Of a stretch of 25,453 bases of DNA, positions 1 through 7,965 are shown in pieces. The stretch's first letter is position 1. Each line of letters opens with the position of its first letter. Made by a program: the position numbers and the translations under genes. This DNA comes from Planctomycetales bacterium (GTDB lineage Bacteria; Planctomycetota; Phycisphaerae; SM23-33): contig DAOVFI010000005.1 of the NCBI GenBank assembly GCA_030673005.1, forward strand, positions 1 through 25,453, given 5' to 3'. Below the pieces are notes generated by a model, which saw only the letters and a program-made list of their open reading frames with translations, made no database searches and was not told the origin of the DNA.

Positions 1-578
1 CCGTTGGCGCGGGCGTAGTCGAAGGCGAAGCGGACGATCCGCTCGGAATTTTCGATGCTGATGGGCTTGATGGATACGCCCGTGGTCGCGGGGCCGGTCT
101 TGATTTTTTTGTCGGTCGAGAGGCGATTGATCGCCTCGATAACTTTGGCCGTTGCGGGCAGGCCCTTCTCGAACTCGACGCCGGCGTAGAGGTCTTCGGT
201 GTTCTCGCGGACGACGACAAGGTCGATGTCATCGTACTTGCTTCGGACGCCGGGGTAAGACTTGCACGGGCGGAGGCAGGCGTACAGGTCGAGCGTCTGT
301 CGCAGCAGGACGTTGACCGAGCGGAAGCCCTTGCCGATGGGGGTGGTAACCGGGGCCTTGAGCGTCGCGTCTGTGTTGCGGACCGATTCGATGGTCGCTT
401 CGGGCATGGGCGAGCCTTCTGTCTCCATCACGTCAAGACCGGCCTGGCATACCTTCCATTCGACGCCGCCGGCGCCCGGCGTCTTTTCCAGCGCCGCCTC
501 GACGCATCGCCTTGCGGCTTCAGCAAGTTCCGGACCGACACCGTCGCCTGTAATCAGTGTTACAACGTGTGTTTTCAT
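1..578 (-). CDS. icd: NAD-dependent isocitrate dehydrogenase, N-terminal part (runs off window)
   Basis: This would oxidatively decarboxylate isocitrate to 2-oxoglutarate in the TCA cycle, in the cytoplasm. The visible 192 codons start with MKTHVVTLITGDGVGPEL, the nucleotide-binding start of the isocitrate/isopropylmalate dehydrogenase family. They continue with a substrate-loop segment GFRSVNVLLRQTLDLYACLRP and the VVRENTEDLYAGVE motif. The spacing and the S-V-N-x-x-L-R form are those of the NAD-type isocitrate dehydrogenases rather than LeuB. The start codon is at 576-578, and the stop codon of the upstream gene overlaps its likely ribosome site (AGTAGGA). The gap is only 4 nt, so it is probably co-translated with the propeller protein, an odd partner for a TCA enzyme. 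The 3' part lies outside the window. Homoisocitrate or tartrate dehydrogenase cannot be excluded from this fragment. Confidence 0.85.
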   Translation of the reverse strand, partial: MKTHVVTLITGDGVGPELAEAARRCVEAALEKTPGAGGVEWKVCQAGLDVMETEGSPMPEATIESVRNTDATLKAPVTTPIGKGFRSVNVLLRQTLDLYACLRPCKSYPGVRSKYDDIDLVVVRENTEDLYAGVEFEKGLPATAKVIEAINRLSTDKKIKTGPATTGVSIKPISIENSERIVRFAFDYARAN

Positions 579-582
579 GATC

Positions 583-3006
583 CTACTTTCCGATTGTTAC
601 CTCCACCGACGAATAGGCGACGTTGTAATATTCATCGACAACGCGGACGGCGATTCGGTGGGCGCCGTCTTCGAGGTCGGTTATTGTCGTCTTAAACGTT
701 TCCTTCTGCGAGTCGCAGATACCGTCGTCCGCCTGGAGCCGAATCCACTTTTCATTCGTATCGACGGCGTAGTCGATCCGGCGAATTCGGCTGAGCGCGT
801 CGGTGGCTTTGCCGGTGAGGCTGACTTTTCCCTTACCGAGTTTTTTGACGGCGAGGTCGGTTACTTTCGGGCGCGAGTTATCGACGATAATCAACCGTGA
901 GATTCGCGACGCCGTCAGAGCAGACGACGGCGGATTTGCCGGACTGTCGGAGGCCTTCACTCGCACTTCGTAGGTCCCGTCGGGCACTGCCCGCGTGTCC
1001 CAGGCATACATCGGCTTGGCGGATTTCTCGATAAGTTTTATCCATTTCTGTCGCCCGACCCGGCGGAAATGCATTTCATACTGCATCGCATCGCCGTTGG
1101 GGTCGGCGGCCTTTGCCTGGATGATCCGGAACCGCTTCGGCGAGCCGGAAGCCTTGCCGGGCGAAGGCTTGGAACTGACGGCAACGGCGACCGAGGAGAT
1201 GGCCGGCGCAAGGTTGCCTACCTGGTGGACCAGGGCGACCCGGTCAATGGCGGCAGACGCCTTCCCGTCGCTCGCCAGCGTCAGGCGGTACTGGAGGAAC
1301 CTGCCGGCAGGCGAGGCTATGGGGAACCAACCCGTCCCGACGACCATCGTCTCGACCGACCAGTCCGACCAGGTTTTCTTGTCGGGCTTGGCGACGTTTC
1401 CGCTCCGCGTAGCGATGGTTATCGCACAGCCGGGGGGAATATCGGCTCGGACGCTCATCGTTCCCCACCTGGCAATCTGGGCGGCCTCGAAGACCTTCGA
1501 GATGAGCGTGCCCTTTTTGGCAAAACCTTTTCCCAGCGCGAACAGCCCGCCGGTCCCGGCTGTGCCGATATAAAGCCGGCCTTTGGTATCAGCGGTCAGG
1601 GCGGTAACGTCCTTCGGGTCCAGTTTCACTACCGCGCAAATCTGCTCGCCGTCGGTATCGACGGTGAAAACCTGCCCGCCGTGACCGGTTCCGAGCATCA
1701 GCGCGCCGTCCAGCATGGTCATCGACAGAATGGTTACCGGTCGGCGGAAAATCGGCCTGACGAAACCTTCCCTGTCGATGCGATAGACGGCGTTGCCCTT
1801 GCCCGACGGCGGCTTGGTGGGAGTCGGACGCCTGGCCGAAGCCGCCCTCCTGGCGGCGGCAATTCGCTTCATTATCTCGGGCGGAACCTGCCTGCGCGCA
1901 GGGGCTTTTTTTGTCTCAGCGGGCGGTTTTCCCACCAGCCTGTAGCGTATGACCCGCTTCTTGATAAGTCGCTTCAAATCCTCTCCCGGCATGGTGGAGA
2001 TGGTCATCGGAAATACGGATTTGTTATCGGCCGGTCCGGTCGTCGGGGCCGGGAGGACCGGAACTGCTTTTTTCTCTTTGACGGGCTTGACAGGCGGCTT
2101 TACGACTTTCGGGGCTGCCGGCCGGGTCGGAGCGGTCGTTTTGATCGCCGGTTTGGAAGCAGGCTTGCGGGCGGGTCTGGTCGGAGTGGTTTTATCCGGT
2201 TTGCCTTTTATTTCGCCCGACGGTGCTTCCCCGTCGGCAGAGGCCTTTGACGAATCGGACGTGGCTGCGTACAGCACGCCGTCGGCATCGACTATCAGGC
2301 AGGAAATCTCAGTTTCCTTCGCGTCGTAGAGTATTCGGCCTTTCTTTTTGGCCGGGTCGATCTCGATTATCAGCCCTTTCTCACCCGTGCCTGCGTATAA
2401 CAGGCCGCCCCTGGCTGCGGCGGTAAGTGAAAGGATGTTCTTCTCGTCGCTGTCATAGACGACCGTCGCTTTGCCGTTGGACTTGACGTGATAGACCTTT
2501 CCCTCTGCCCCTGTGGCGACGTAGAACGACCCTCGCCGGCCCGGCAGGACGGACCAGACGGAAGCGACCTTCTTATCGGTCCATATCTTTTTGACTTTGC
2601 CTTTGCGGTCGATCCGATAGAGGCCCGCTTCTTTTCCGCATGTTCCGGCGATGAGTTTGCCGCCGGAGTAGGTCATGCTCCGCACCAGGACGCCGGGCAG
2701 TTTTGCGAACTTGACGAGTTTGTCGTTTTCCAGGCGATAGACCGTCGCCTGCGGCGCCGCTGCGACATAGACCTCGCCCCGCCAGGCGATGGCAATCGTC
2801 GAGATCATCCCTGTCTTCTTTGCCGGTTTGACCAGCGTCTCCAGCGCGCGGGCGAGTTTGACCTCGCCCAGAGAGGTAACGACTGTTTTGCTCAATTCAC
2901 CGGCAGAGAAATTTGCTTCGGTGGAATGAGTCCACGTTACCGGTTTGACGGCCAGTGACGTTACAGCAACCGCCAGTACACATACGAAAGTAACAACTTT
3001 GATCAT
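583..3006 (-). CDS. Secreted beta-propeller protein with basic linker and Ig/FN3-like C-terminus
   Basis: The product has 807 residues and is probably exported: residues 1-20 form a hydrophobic signal sequence (MIKVVTFVCVLAVAVTSLAV). Residues 60-250 contain repeated blade-like strands such as GEVYVAAAPQATVYRL, GSFYVATGAEGKVYHV and GLLYAGTGEKGLIIEID, as in WD40/SMP-30-like propellers. A Pro/Lys/Arg/Thr-rich stretch at about 251-404 interrupts the propeller, which resumes with NAVYRIDREGFVRPIF. The last 250 residues look like two Ig/FN3-type domains, with DPNGDAMQYEMHFRRVG and a final VRVVDEYYNVAYSSVEVTIGK. ATG at 3004-3006 has AAAGGGAATGG upstream. It lies behind the GldG-like gene and ends 4 nt before isocitrate dehydrogenase. 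I recognise the architecture, not a named family; ligand and role are unknown. Confidence 0.8.
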   Translation of the reverse strand: MIKVVTFVCVLAVAVTSLAVKPVTWTHSTEANFSAGELSKTVVTSLGEVKLARALETLVKPAKKTGMISTIAIAWRGEVYVAAAPQATVYRLENDKLVKFAKLPGVLVRSMTYSGGKLIAGTCGKEAGLYRIDRKGKVKKIWTDKKVASVWSVLPGRRGSFYVATGAEGKVYHVKSNGKATVVYDSDEKNILSLTAAARGGLLYAGTGEKGLIIEIDPAKKKGRILYDAKETEISCLIVDADGVLYAATSDSSKASADGEAPSGEIKGKPDKTTPTRPARKPASKPAIKTTAPTRPAAPKVVKPPVKPVKEKKAVPVLPAPTTGPADNKSVFPMTISTMPGEDLKRLIKKRVIRYRLVGKPPAETKKAPARRQVPPEIMKRIAAARRAASARRPTPTKPPSGKGNAVYRIDREGFVRPIFRRPVTILSMTMLDGALMLGTGHGGQVFTVDTDGEQICAVVKLDPKDVTALTADTKGRLYIGTAGTGGLFALGKGFAKKGTLISKVFEAAQIARWGTMSVRADIPPGCAITIATRSGNVAKPDKKTWSDWSVETMVVGTGWFPIASPAGRFLQYRLTLASDGKASAAIDRVALVHQVGNLAPAISSVAVAVSSKPSPGKASGSPKRFRIIQAKAADPNGDAMQYEMHFRRVGRQKWIKLIEKSAKPMYAWDTRAVPDGTYEVRVKASDSPANPPSSALTASRISRLIIVDNSRPKVTDLAVKKLGKGKVSLTGKATDALSRIRRIDYAVDTNEKWIRLQADDGICDSQKETFKTTITDLEDGAHRIAVRVVDEYYNVAYSSVEVTIGK

Positions 3007-3044
3007 TATCCATTCCCTTTCAATACATTAGTAGCCCGTAGCCC

Positions 3045-3215
3045 GTAGTCAGTAGCCGGTGGGTGGCACGGTCAAGTCGGAGACTTGGCCGTGGTCCTGC
3101 GGCATCACGGACAAGCCTGACTTTCTGCCGGTTCTCGCCCCTGAGGCTTATACCCGAAGGGCAGGCGGGCGTTCGGTTTGACCGCGCCACCTGCCGGCTA
3201 CGGGCTACTGACTAC
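3045..3215. repeat. Intergenic palindromic element, GTGGCAC family, with inverted ends
   Basis: The gap between the GldG-like gene and the propeller gene is filled by a roughly 170-bp inverted-repeat element. The left end GTAGTCAGTAGCC at 3045 is matched by its complement ending at 3215. Further in, GTGGCACGGTCAA (from 3064) is matched by TTGACCGCGCCAC (3178-3190). A hairpin with arms at 3067-3077 and 3083-3093 (CACGGTCAAGT / ACTTGGCCGTG, one G-T pair) sits inside the left arm. No coding potential is evident. It resembles small non-autonomous palindromic repeats; the mobilising enzyme is not visible here. Confidence 0.7.
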
Positions 3216-3226
3216 CGGTTACGATG

Positions 3227-5932
3227 CTATCGTTTGCGCAGAAGCACTACGGCTCCTCCGATTGCGAACATAAGCCCCGGCCAGGCCAGTCCGAAGAGGA
3301 TTTTCACGACGACCATCGTTTTCGGGGCGATTTCGACCGGTTCGATAATGGCCGGTCCTGCGCCGATATATTCGCCTTTACCGATCAGATGATAGACGCT
3401 GTTAATCAGGAGGTCAACGTTGCCTGTCGGCGGAGGTTCCGGGTCGATGGTTCCGTCTTCCCTGAAGAGCATCACGGTGTCCTGCAAGTAGTAGTCGGTA
3501 AAGCTGTCAGCGGCGGCCAGGACGATGATGCGGGCCTGTTTGCCCTTTATTTTCCTGCTCGCCTCCACCGCCACGGCAAAAGGCCCAAGCAGGTCGCCGC
3601 CTATCTCCTTCCGGTCGGGTTCGAGAGGTTTCCTCTTCTTCACTTTGATAATAAACGCTTCGATGTCGGAGATGGCCCACATTTCGTTGCGGTGTTTCGG
3701 GACGATAAGGATGTCCTTGACTTCCACGTTCGGCTCGTTGCGGGCGGGCGCGGTTCCGGTCGGCGAACCGGCTTTTCCGGAAGCCTTTACGATGGGACAG
3801 GCATTGAACAGGTACATCCGCCGGGCCTTCAGCGGTCTGCCGACCGGATGGTCCGTGAAGGTTGACAGTCGCATGTGCCTCCATGTGTGGATAGGCAGTT
3901 TGAACTCGCCGGGATTGAGCGGGTCGGCCTTTGCCTGGATCACCCGGAGCGAGGTTTTGACGTCGAGTTTCCAGTCGATCCGGAGGTATTCGGAAAAGCC
4001 GTAATACCCGGGGAGTGGAATTCCTCTCGTGTACCGCGGAAAGACGTATCCGGCGAGAAACACCGCGGGCGTGCCGCCGGCGATAACCTTCCGGACCTTC
4101 TCGACTTCGTCGGGACTCCATTGCGGTATCTTCATGCCCGGCATCGGCGGCATCGGCGACGGCTCCGGCGGCGGAAGGATCAGCAATACCTGCCTGATGT
4201 TGTCGGTCGGTTTGGGCGGAGAGTCCTGTTTGGCGATGTTCCATTCGGATATCTTCAGATTCGCCCTCTCAAGGCGCTCGCGGACAGTTTGTAACCAGCC
4301 TGAATAAATCGACCCGACTATGGTCGGTTGACGCCGCTGGAGATACTGCGGAGGAATTTGCTCAAAATAGGTCAGGACCACCTCGGCGAACGGGTCTGAC
4401 GCCAGGGACAGTATCCTGGTGCAGATGGCCATGTCGCCGTAGAATACTCGCTTGGGCTTTTTGGCCTTGTCGCCTATGCGCCCCATTTCCGGCCTGGACG
4501 CCAGAGGCCAGACCTCGTCGAAGCCCACTACGCCTGTCCTGGAGCCTATTTCCACCAGTACGACGTTGTCCTGCTTTATCTTCTGGATCAGTTCTTTCTG
4601 TTCGTCCAGCGGACCGGCGCCGGCGGCGCGGGCAAGCAGGTCGTTGAGCGGTTTTAATATCGCCTGGAGGTAGTCGTCCTTACCGGCCTGGGCGAATATT
4701 TCTTTGGTGGGTTCATCGAGATCGGTCAAATCTTTAAGCAGTTTTTCAACGGCGGAGCGTATTCTTCGTGCCTCGGCGTCAAATTTCAGCATCCCATCCC
4801 GAATTTGCGGAATGTGCTTCTTCTGAAATTCGACCTTCGCCGCCAGTTGAATACCCCTGGCCTGTTCGGCCATACCGGTTGCGATATACGCCAGACGGCG
4901 GTACCGGTCTGGAAGGGTTCCCCTTACGGTCCGCCATGAACGGGCGTAGGGGGCGAAACCGTTTCCTGCGAATTTTTCCAGCCTTCTTGCAGCCGACTCG
5001 GCCGAGCCGGTAACGGCGCGGACCGAGGTGATAAACTCCTTCAATGCCGCCGACGGGTCGGCCGGAACTGGCGTATCTTTCTTGCCGAGCTTTTCGGAGG
5101 CCCTGGATATGGCGACGATAACCTTATCAGCGGCCTCAATCAGTTCCGGGCGGGATTTTGAAGCCTCTTTTGGGAGTGACGCAAGTTGCCGCAATCCTAC
5201 GCTCAAGTTCTCCAGGCTGTCCCGGAGTTTTTTAAGCGTTTCGCTGAGATGCCGAACCATGCCGGGATAATCCGGAAGAGAGGCGTCGGCGAGTTTCTGT
5301 CGAAGTTCCATCGACGTCGTGCGTAAATCGTCCCTTCCGGCGGTCATCGCGGCCTCGGCGAGCTTGGGCATTGCGAACTGCACCAGCCAGCCTTTCGACG
5401 AATACGCCTGCCACTGCCGGGTGAGTTGCTCGAACTGCGGTCCTTGTATGCCGGCGAGGATTTGAAAATCCATTATAACCTTGCGGTGACCGGACGCCGC
5501 TTCGTCCAGGTTCTTTCGCAGGCGGGCGTGAACCTCCGCCTTTTCGCGATCGGAAGTAACATTGACGACGATAATGTTGTCCTTCCGTCGGGCGATCTCG
5601 GCCATCAAATCGCGCACGCGCGGCAGATAATCCTGGGGCTTCCTGTCGGATTCCGTGGAGGTATATATACTGGTCAGGCGGATGGGCTGGTCCATCTGGT
5701 CCAGGATACGCGCGGCTGCGTCGCTCAAGCGGTATCGTCCGAGGGTTTCAACGTCGCAGCGATAGTTCTTTTTATCGCTGATGACATTAATCACTATCAG
5801 AAGCGCCGTCGCCGCCACGATTGCTATCGCCACACTGACCCCGGCTGCGCGGCGCGAAGACCTTATGTCGCGTTCGCGAGTCTTCTTCGGGCCGGACGGA
5901 TCGGAATCCGTATTTTTCTTCTTTACCGCCAT
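3227..5932 (-). CDS. GldG-like ABC-type auxiliary transport subunit, unusually long
   Basis: This is the large membrane-anchored extracytoplasmic subunit of a Gld-type ABC system. A basic N-terminus precedes one membrane helix at about residues 31-51. A GldG-like start follows (YRLSDAAARILDQMDQPIRLTSIYT, then RVRDLMAEIARR). The protein ends with a second membrane helix (KILFGLAWPGLMFAIGGAVVLLRKR). At 901 residues it is well above the roughly 550 usual for GldG. The extra length includes a Lys/Glu/Ala-rich, probably helical or coiled-coil region around residues 150-480. Its ATG at 5930-5932 overlaps the permease stop by 10 nt, which implies translational coupling. The GldA/GldF neighbours support the call. 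The substrate is unknown; gliding should not be inferred, since such systems occur in many non-gliding bacteria. Confidence 0.8.
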   Translation of the reverse strand: MAVKKKNTDSDPSGPKKTRERDIRSSRRAAGVSVAIAIVAATALLIVINVISDKKNYRCDVETLGRYRLSDAAARILDQMDQPIRLTSIYTSTESDRKPQDYLPRVRDLMAEIARRKDNIIVVNVTSDREKAEVHARLRKNLDEAASGHRKVIMDFQILAGIQGPQFEQLTRQWQAYSSKGWLVQFAMPKLAEAAMTAGRDDLRTTSMELRQKLADASLPDYPGMVRHLSETLKKLRDSLENLSVGLRQLASLPKEASKSRPELIEAADKVIVAISRASEKLGKKDTPVPADPSAALKEFITSVRAVTGSAESAARRLEKFAGNGFAPYARSWRTVRGTLPDRYRRLAYIATGMAEQARGIQLAAKVEFQKKHIPQIRDGMLKFDAEARRIRSAVEKLLKDLTDLDEPTKEIFAQAGKDDYLQAILKPLNDLLARAAGAGPLDEQKELIQKIKQDNVVLVEIGSRTGVVGFDEVWPLASRPEMGRIGDKAKKPKRVFYGDMAICTRILSLASDPFAEVVLTYFEQIPPQYLQRRQPTIVGSIYSGWLQTVRERLERANLKISEWNIAKQDSPPKPTDNIRQVLLILPPPEPSPMPPMPGMKIPQWSPDEVEKVRKVIAGGTPAVFLAGYVFPRYTRGIPLPGYYGFSEYLRIDWKLDVKTSLRVIQAKADPLNPGEFKLPIHTWRHMRLSTFTDHPVGRPLKARRMYLFNACPIVKASGKAGSPTGTAPARNEPNVEVKDILIVPKHRNEMWAISDIEAFIIKVKKRKPLEPDRKEIGGDLLGPFAVAVEASRKIKGKQARIIVLAAADSFTDYYLQDTVMLFREDGTIDPEPPPTGNVDLLINSVYHLIGKGEYIGAGPAIIEPVEIAPKTMVVVKILFGLAWPGLMFAIGGAVVLLRKR

Positions 5933-6675
5933 CGCCTGGACTCCAGGACCTTCACACTGATAAACAGGAAAAAGGCCGTTACCGTTACGAAGAACACCAG
6001 CCCCCGCGTGTCGAAGACGCCTTTGGAGAAATCCGCGAAGTGGGTGATAATGTTAACCTTGGCGACGACCTGGGAATATTCCGGCGGTATCGCCAGGACC
6101 ACCAGGTACAACCCGGCAGTGAAGAACGCCAGAATTGCGATGCCGATCAGCCCGGCCACCAACTGGTGCCGCGTCAGTGTCGATGCGAACAGTCCGACGG
6201 AGATATAGACGGCGCCCAGCAGGACCATCCCGATATAGCCCATGCCCGCAACGCCCCAGTCCGGTTTGCCGAAGACCACCACCAGTGCGAAGAAAACGCC
6301 CGTCGCCGCCAGCAGCAGCAGGTACAGCACCATCGCGGCGAGGAATTTACCGAGAATGACGGCGGCATCCGTAACGGGCGCTGTCATAAGCGTCTCGATA
6401 GTTCCCGAGCGGAACTCTTCAGACACCAGTCGCATCGTCAGCAGCGGTACGACCACCGCCAGCCCGTAAGCCAGCACGTCGAACAGCGGGCGCAGGGTGG
6501 ACTCGGCTCCGCTGCGGAAGACCGGTTCTATCTCGAATTTCAGGAACGGCACCCGCACGCCCCACAGGAATATCAGACCCACCAGCAGCAGGAACAGCGC
6601 GGCAATTACATAGGCCATCGGGCTGTAGAAATACGCCGATAACTCACGCCGCGCCAGTATCACTATCTTACGCAT
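5923..6675 (-). CDS. ABC-2 type permease, GldF-like
   Basis: The product is a 250-residue integral membrane protein forming the pore of the Gld-type exporter. I place the start at ATG 6673-6675 (MRKIVILARRELSAYFYSP), preceded by GAGGAAAAGTG. A longer reading would add residues encoded by the upstream repeat and is unlikely. Six hydrophobic segments are visible: MAYVIAALFLLLVGLIFLWG, VLAYGLAVVVPLLTM, AAMVLYLLLLAATGVFFALVVV, GMVLLGAVYISVGLFAS, AGLIGIAILAFFTAGLYLVV and LVFFVTVTAFFLFISV. The cytoplasmic EEFRSGTIETLMTAPVT segment between the second and third is the ABC-2 permease signature, where the ATPase docks. It overlaps the GldG-like gene downstream. Confidence 0.88.
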   Translation of the reverse strand: MRKIVILARRELSAYFYSPMAYVIAALFLLLVGLIFLWGVRVPFLKFEIEPVFRSGAESTLRPLFDVLAYGLAVVVPLLTMRLVSEEFRSGTIETLMTAPVTDAAVILGKFLAAMVLYLLLLAATGVFFALVVVFGKPDWGVAGMGYIGMVLLGAVYISVGLFASTLTRHQLVAGLIGIAILAFFTAGLYLVVLAIPPEYSQVVAKVNIITHFADFSKGVFDTRGLVFFVTVTAFFLFISVKVLESRRWR

Positions 6676-6693
6676 CACTTTTCCTCGTAGAAC

Positions 6694-6799
6694 GTAGGGT
6701 GTGCAGGTTTTGTTTCCTGCACCTGTCTGCCGACAGGCAGGCACCGAAACCGCCATCCACCTATCTGGTGTGCAGGGAAAAGAACCTGCCGCACCCTAC
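6694..6799. repeat. Inverted-repeat element, GTAGGGTG family, between ATPase and permease genes
   Basis: The element has ends GTAGGGTG (6694-6701) and CACCCTAC (6792-6799). Its arms of about 29 bp share most positions: GTAGGGTG-T-GCAGGTT on the left, and on the right (complement) GTAGGGTG-CG-GCAGGTT. A small inner hairpin CCTGTC-TGCC-GACAGG lies near 6723. It occupies almost all of the gap inside an otherwise tightly packed operon, so it should be transcribed into the mRNA and form a long hairpin. Related half-sites occur at 15123, 15336 and 22058. Confidence 0.75.
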
Positions 6800-6807
6800 A
6801 GGCAAAT

Positions 6808-6831
6808 CCCTATTCCCTATTCCCTATTCCC
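6808..6831. repeat. Tandem heptamer repeat (CCCTATT) at the ATPase gene end
   Basis: The unit CCCTATT repeats about 3.5 times with exact period 7. Read on the minus strand it encodes the last residues of the ATPase (GIGNRE) and its TAG stop. A period not divisible by three means that copy-number change would alter the C-terminus. Confidence 0.75.
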
Positions 6832-7784
6832 TTTTGCCCACTAATCTGTTCATACGTCATCTGCACGAAGAAGTCTTCGAGCGAGCTGACCTCTCGCCTG
6901 AGTTCTCTCAAATGATACCCTTTTGCCGCTATCAGGGCGGCGACGTCCTGTCGGAGATCGGCGTTTTCTCCGCCTTTTACTGTCAGTCGTGTCCAGTTAC
7001 CTGAGCGTGTGTATTGCACATCGAGTACGCCGTCGATATCCGCTACCGCTGCGGCCATCAGTTCCGGCTGTCCGCCCTTGACTTCGACAATCACCCGTGA
7101 CGGGCCTGTTACACGTCTGCGCAACTCGCCCGGCGTGCCCTGCGCGACGATCCGTCCTGAGGATATGACGATCAGTTCCTTACAGACCTGCTCGACCTCT
7201 GCGAGGATGTGGCTGGAGAGTATGACGGTGTGTTTCTCGCCGAGCGAGCCGATAAGTTTCCTCATCTCCCGCACCTGCGCCGGGTCCAGCCCGATAGTCG
7301 GCTCGTCCAGCACCAGCACTTCCGGATCGTGCAGCAGGCAGTCGGCCAGGCCTACCCGCTGGCGGTATCCGCGGGAGAGCTGGTCTATCCGGCGGCGCAT
7401 CATGTCCTCAGGCGAGATCAGCCAGCAACGCTCGGCCGCCCGGTCCACCGCCGCCGACCGCTGTTTTGACGGCAAGCCGCGCAGCGCCGCGCGGAACATC
7501 AGGTATTCGCGAACGCGCATCTCCGGATACAAAGGGACGTTCTCGGGCATGTACCCGATCCGGCTGCGGACCTTGACCGACTGACTGAATACGTCAAAAC
7601 CGCCCACCTTTGCAGAGCCGCTGGTTGCGGGAATGAAGCACGTCAGAATCCGAAGCGTGGTGGTTTTGCCCGCGCCGTTGGGTCCGAGAAAGCCGACGAC
7701 GCTGCCGGCATCGACGTTAAACGAGATATTGTCCACCGCCAGCGTCCGCCCGTAGTACTTCGTAAGGTTCTTTACGTCTATCAT
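6810..7784 (-). CDS. ABC transporter ATPase, GldA-like
   Basis: This cytoplasmic ATPase of 324 residues drives the adjacent permease. From ATG 7782-7784 (MIDVKNLTKYYGRTLAVDNISF, preceded by GAGGAATTGGG) the motifs are in the normal order. They are Walker A GPNGAGKT at 34-41, Q-loop region IGYMPENVPLYPEM at 76-89, signature LSRGYRQ at 136-142, Walker B VLVLDE at 156-161 and H-loop SSH near 190-192. The YMPEN form in place of a strict Q-loop glutamine is usual for the GldA/NatA group. A longer reading to 7964 would add about 60 residues drawn partly from a palindromic repeat and is rejected. The C-terminal tail comes from the CCCTATT tandem repeat. Confidence 0.93.
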   Translation of the reverse strand: MIDVKNLTKYYGRTLAVDNISFNVDAGSVVGFLGPNGAGKTTTLRILTCFIPATSGSAKVGGFDVFSQSVKVRSRIGYMPENVPLYPEMRVREYLMFRAALRGLPSKQRSAAVDRAAERCWLISPEDMMRRRIDQLSRGYRQRVGLADCLLHDPEVLVLDEPTIGLDPAQVREMRKLIGSLGEKHTVILSSHILAEVEQVCKELIVISSGRIVAQGTPGELRRRVTGPSRVIVEVKGGQPELMAAAVADIDGVLDVQYTRSGNWTRLTVKGGENADLRQDVAALIAAKGYHLRELRREVSSLEDFFVQMTYEQISGQKGIGNRE

Positions 7785-7912
7785 CGCACCCAATTCCTCA
7801 TGCCGCCATGGGTTCTCAGCAAGCATTTTCATTTCACCCGCCCCATACACCGCGGCAGTGAACCTAAACCTATAGACAATAAAGGGCGCGTTTGTCAAGG
7901 TTTCACAGAGCA

Positions 7913-7965
7913 GGTGGCACAGGTTTTCAACCTGTGTGTGGCACAGGTTACAAACCTGTGCCACC
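7913..7965. repeat. Double-hairpin palindromic element, GTGGCAC family
   Basis: The 53-bp element runs from GGTGGCAC to GTGCCACC and contains two hairpins in a row. The first is CACAGGTT-TTC-AACCTGTG and the second CACAGGTT-ACA-AACCTGTG. It overlaps the 3' end of the TIGR03790-like gene: the residues GTGL and the TAA stop (7948-7950) are repeat sequence. The same two-hairpin plan, with different stem sequence, is seen inside aroDE at 17295-17393. Confidence 0.85.

Noticed and set aside
1069..2250. 393-codon plus-strand frame
   Set aside because: Antisense to the propeller protein, low-complexity Arg/Gly composition, no ribosome site.
3063..3392. Plus-strand frame covering the gap between the propeller and GldG-like genes
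   Set aside because: It is formed from the palindromic repeat and the antisense of the GldG-like gene end.
7785..7964. Possible 60-residue N-terminal extension of the ABC ATPase
   Set aside because: It is partly translated from the GTGGCAC palindromic element. MIDVKNL at 7784 aligns with the usual ABC start and has a ribosome site.
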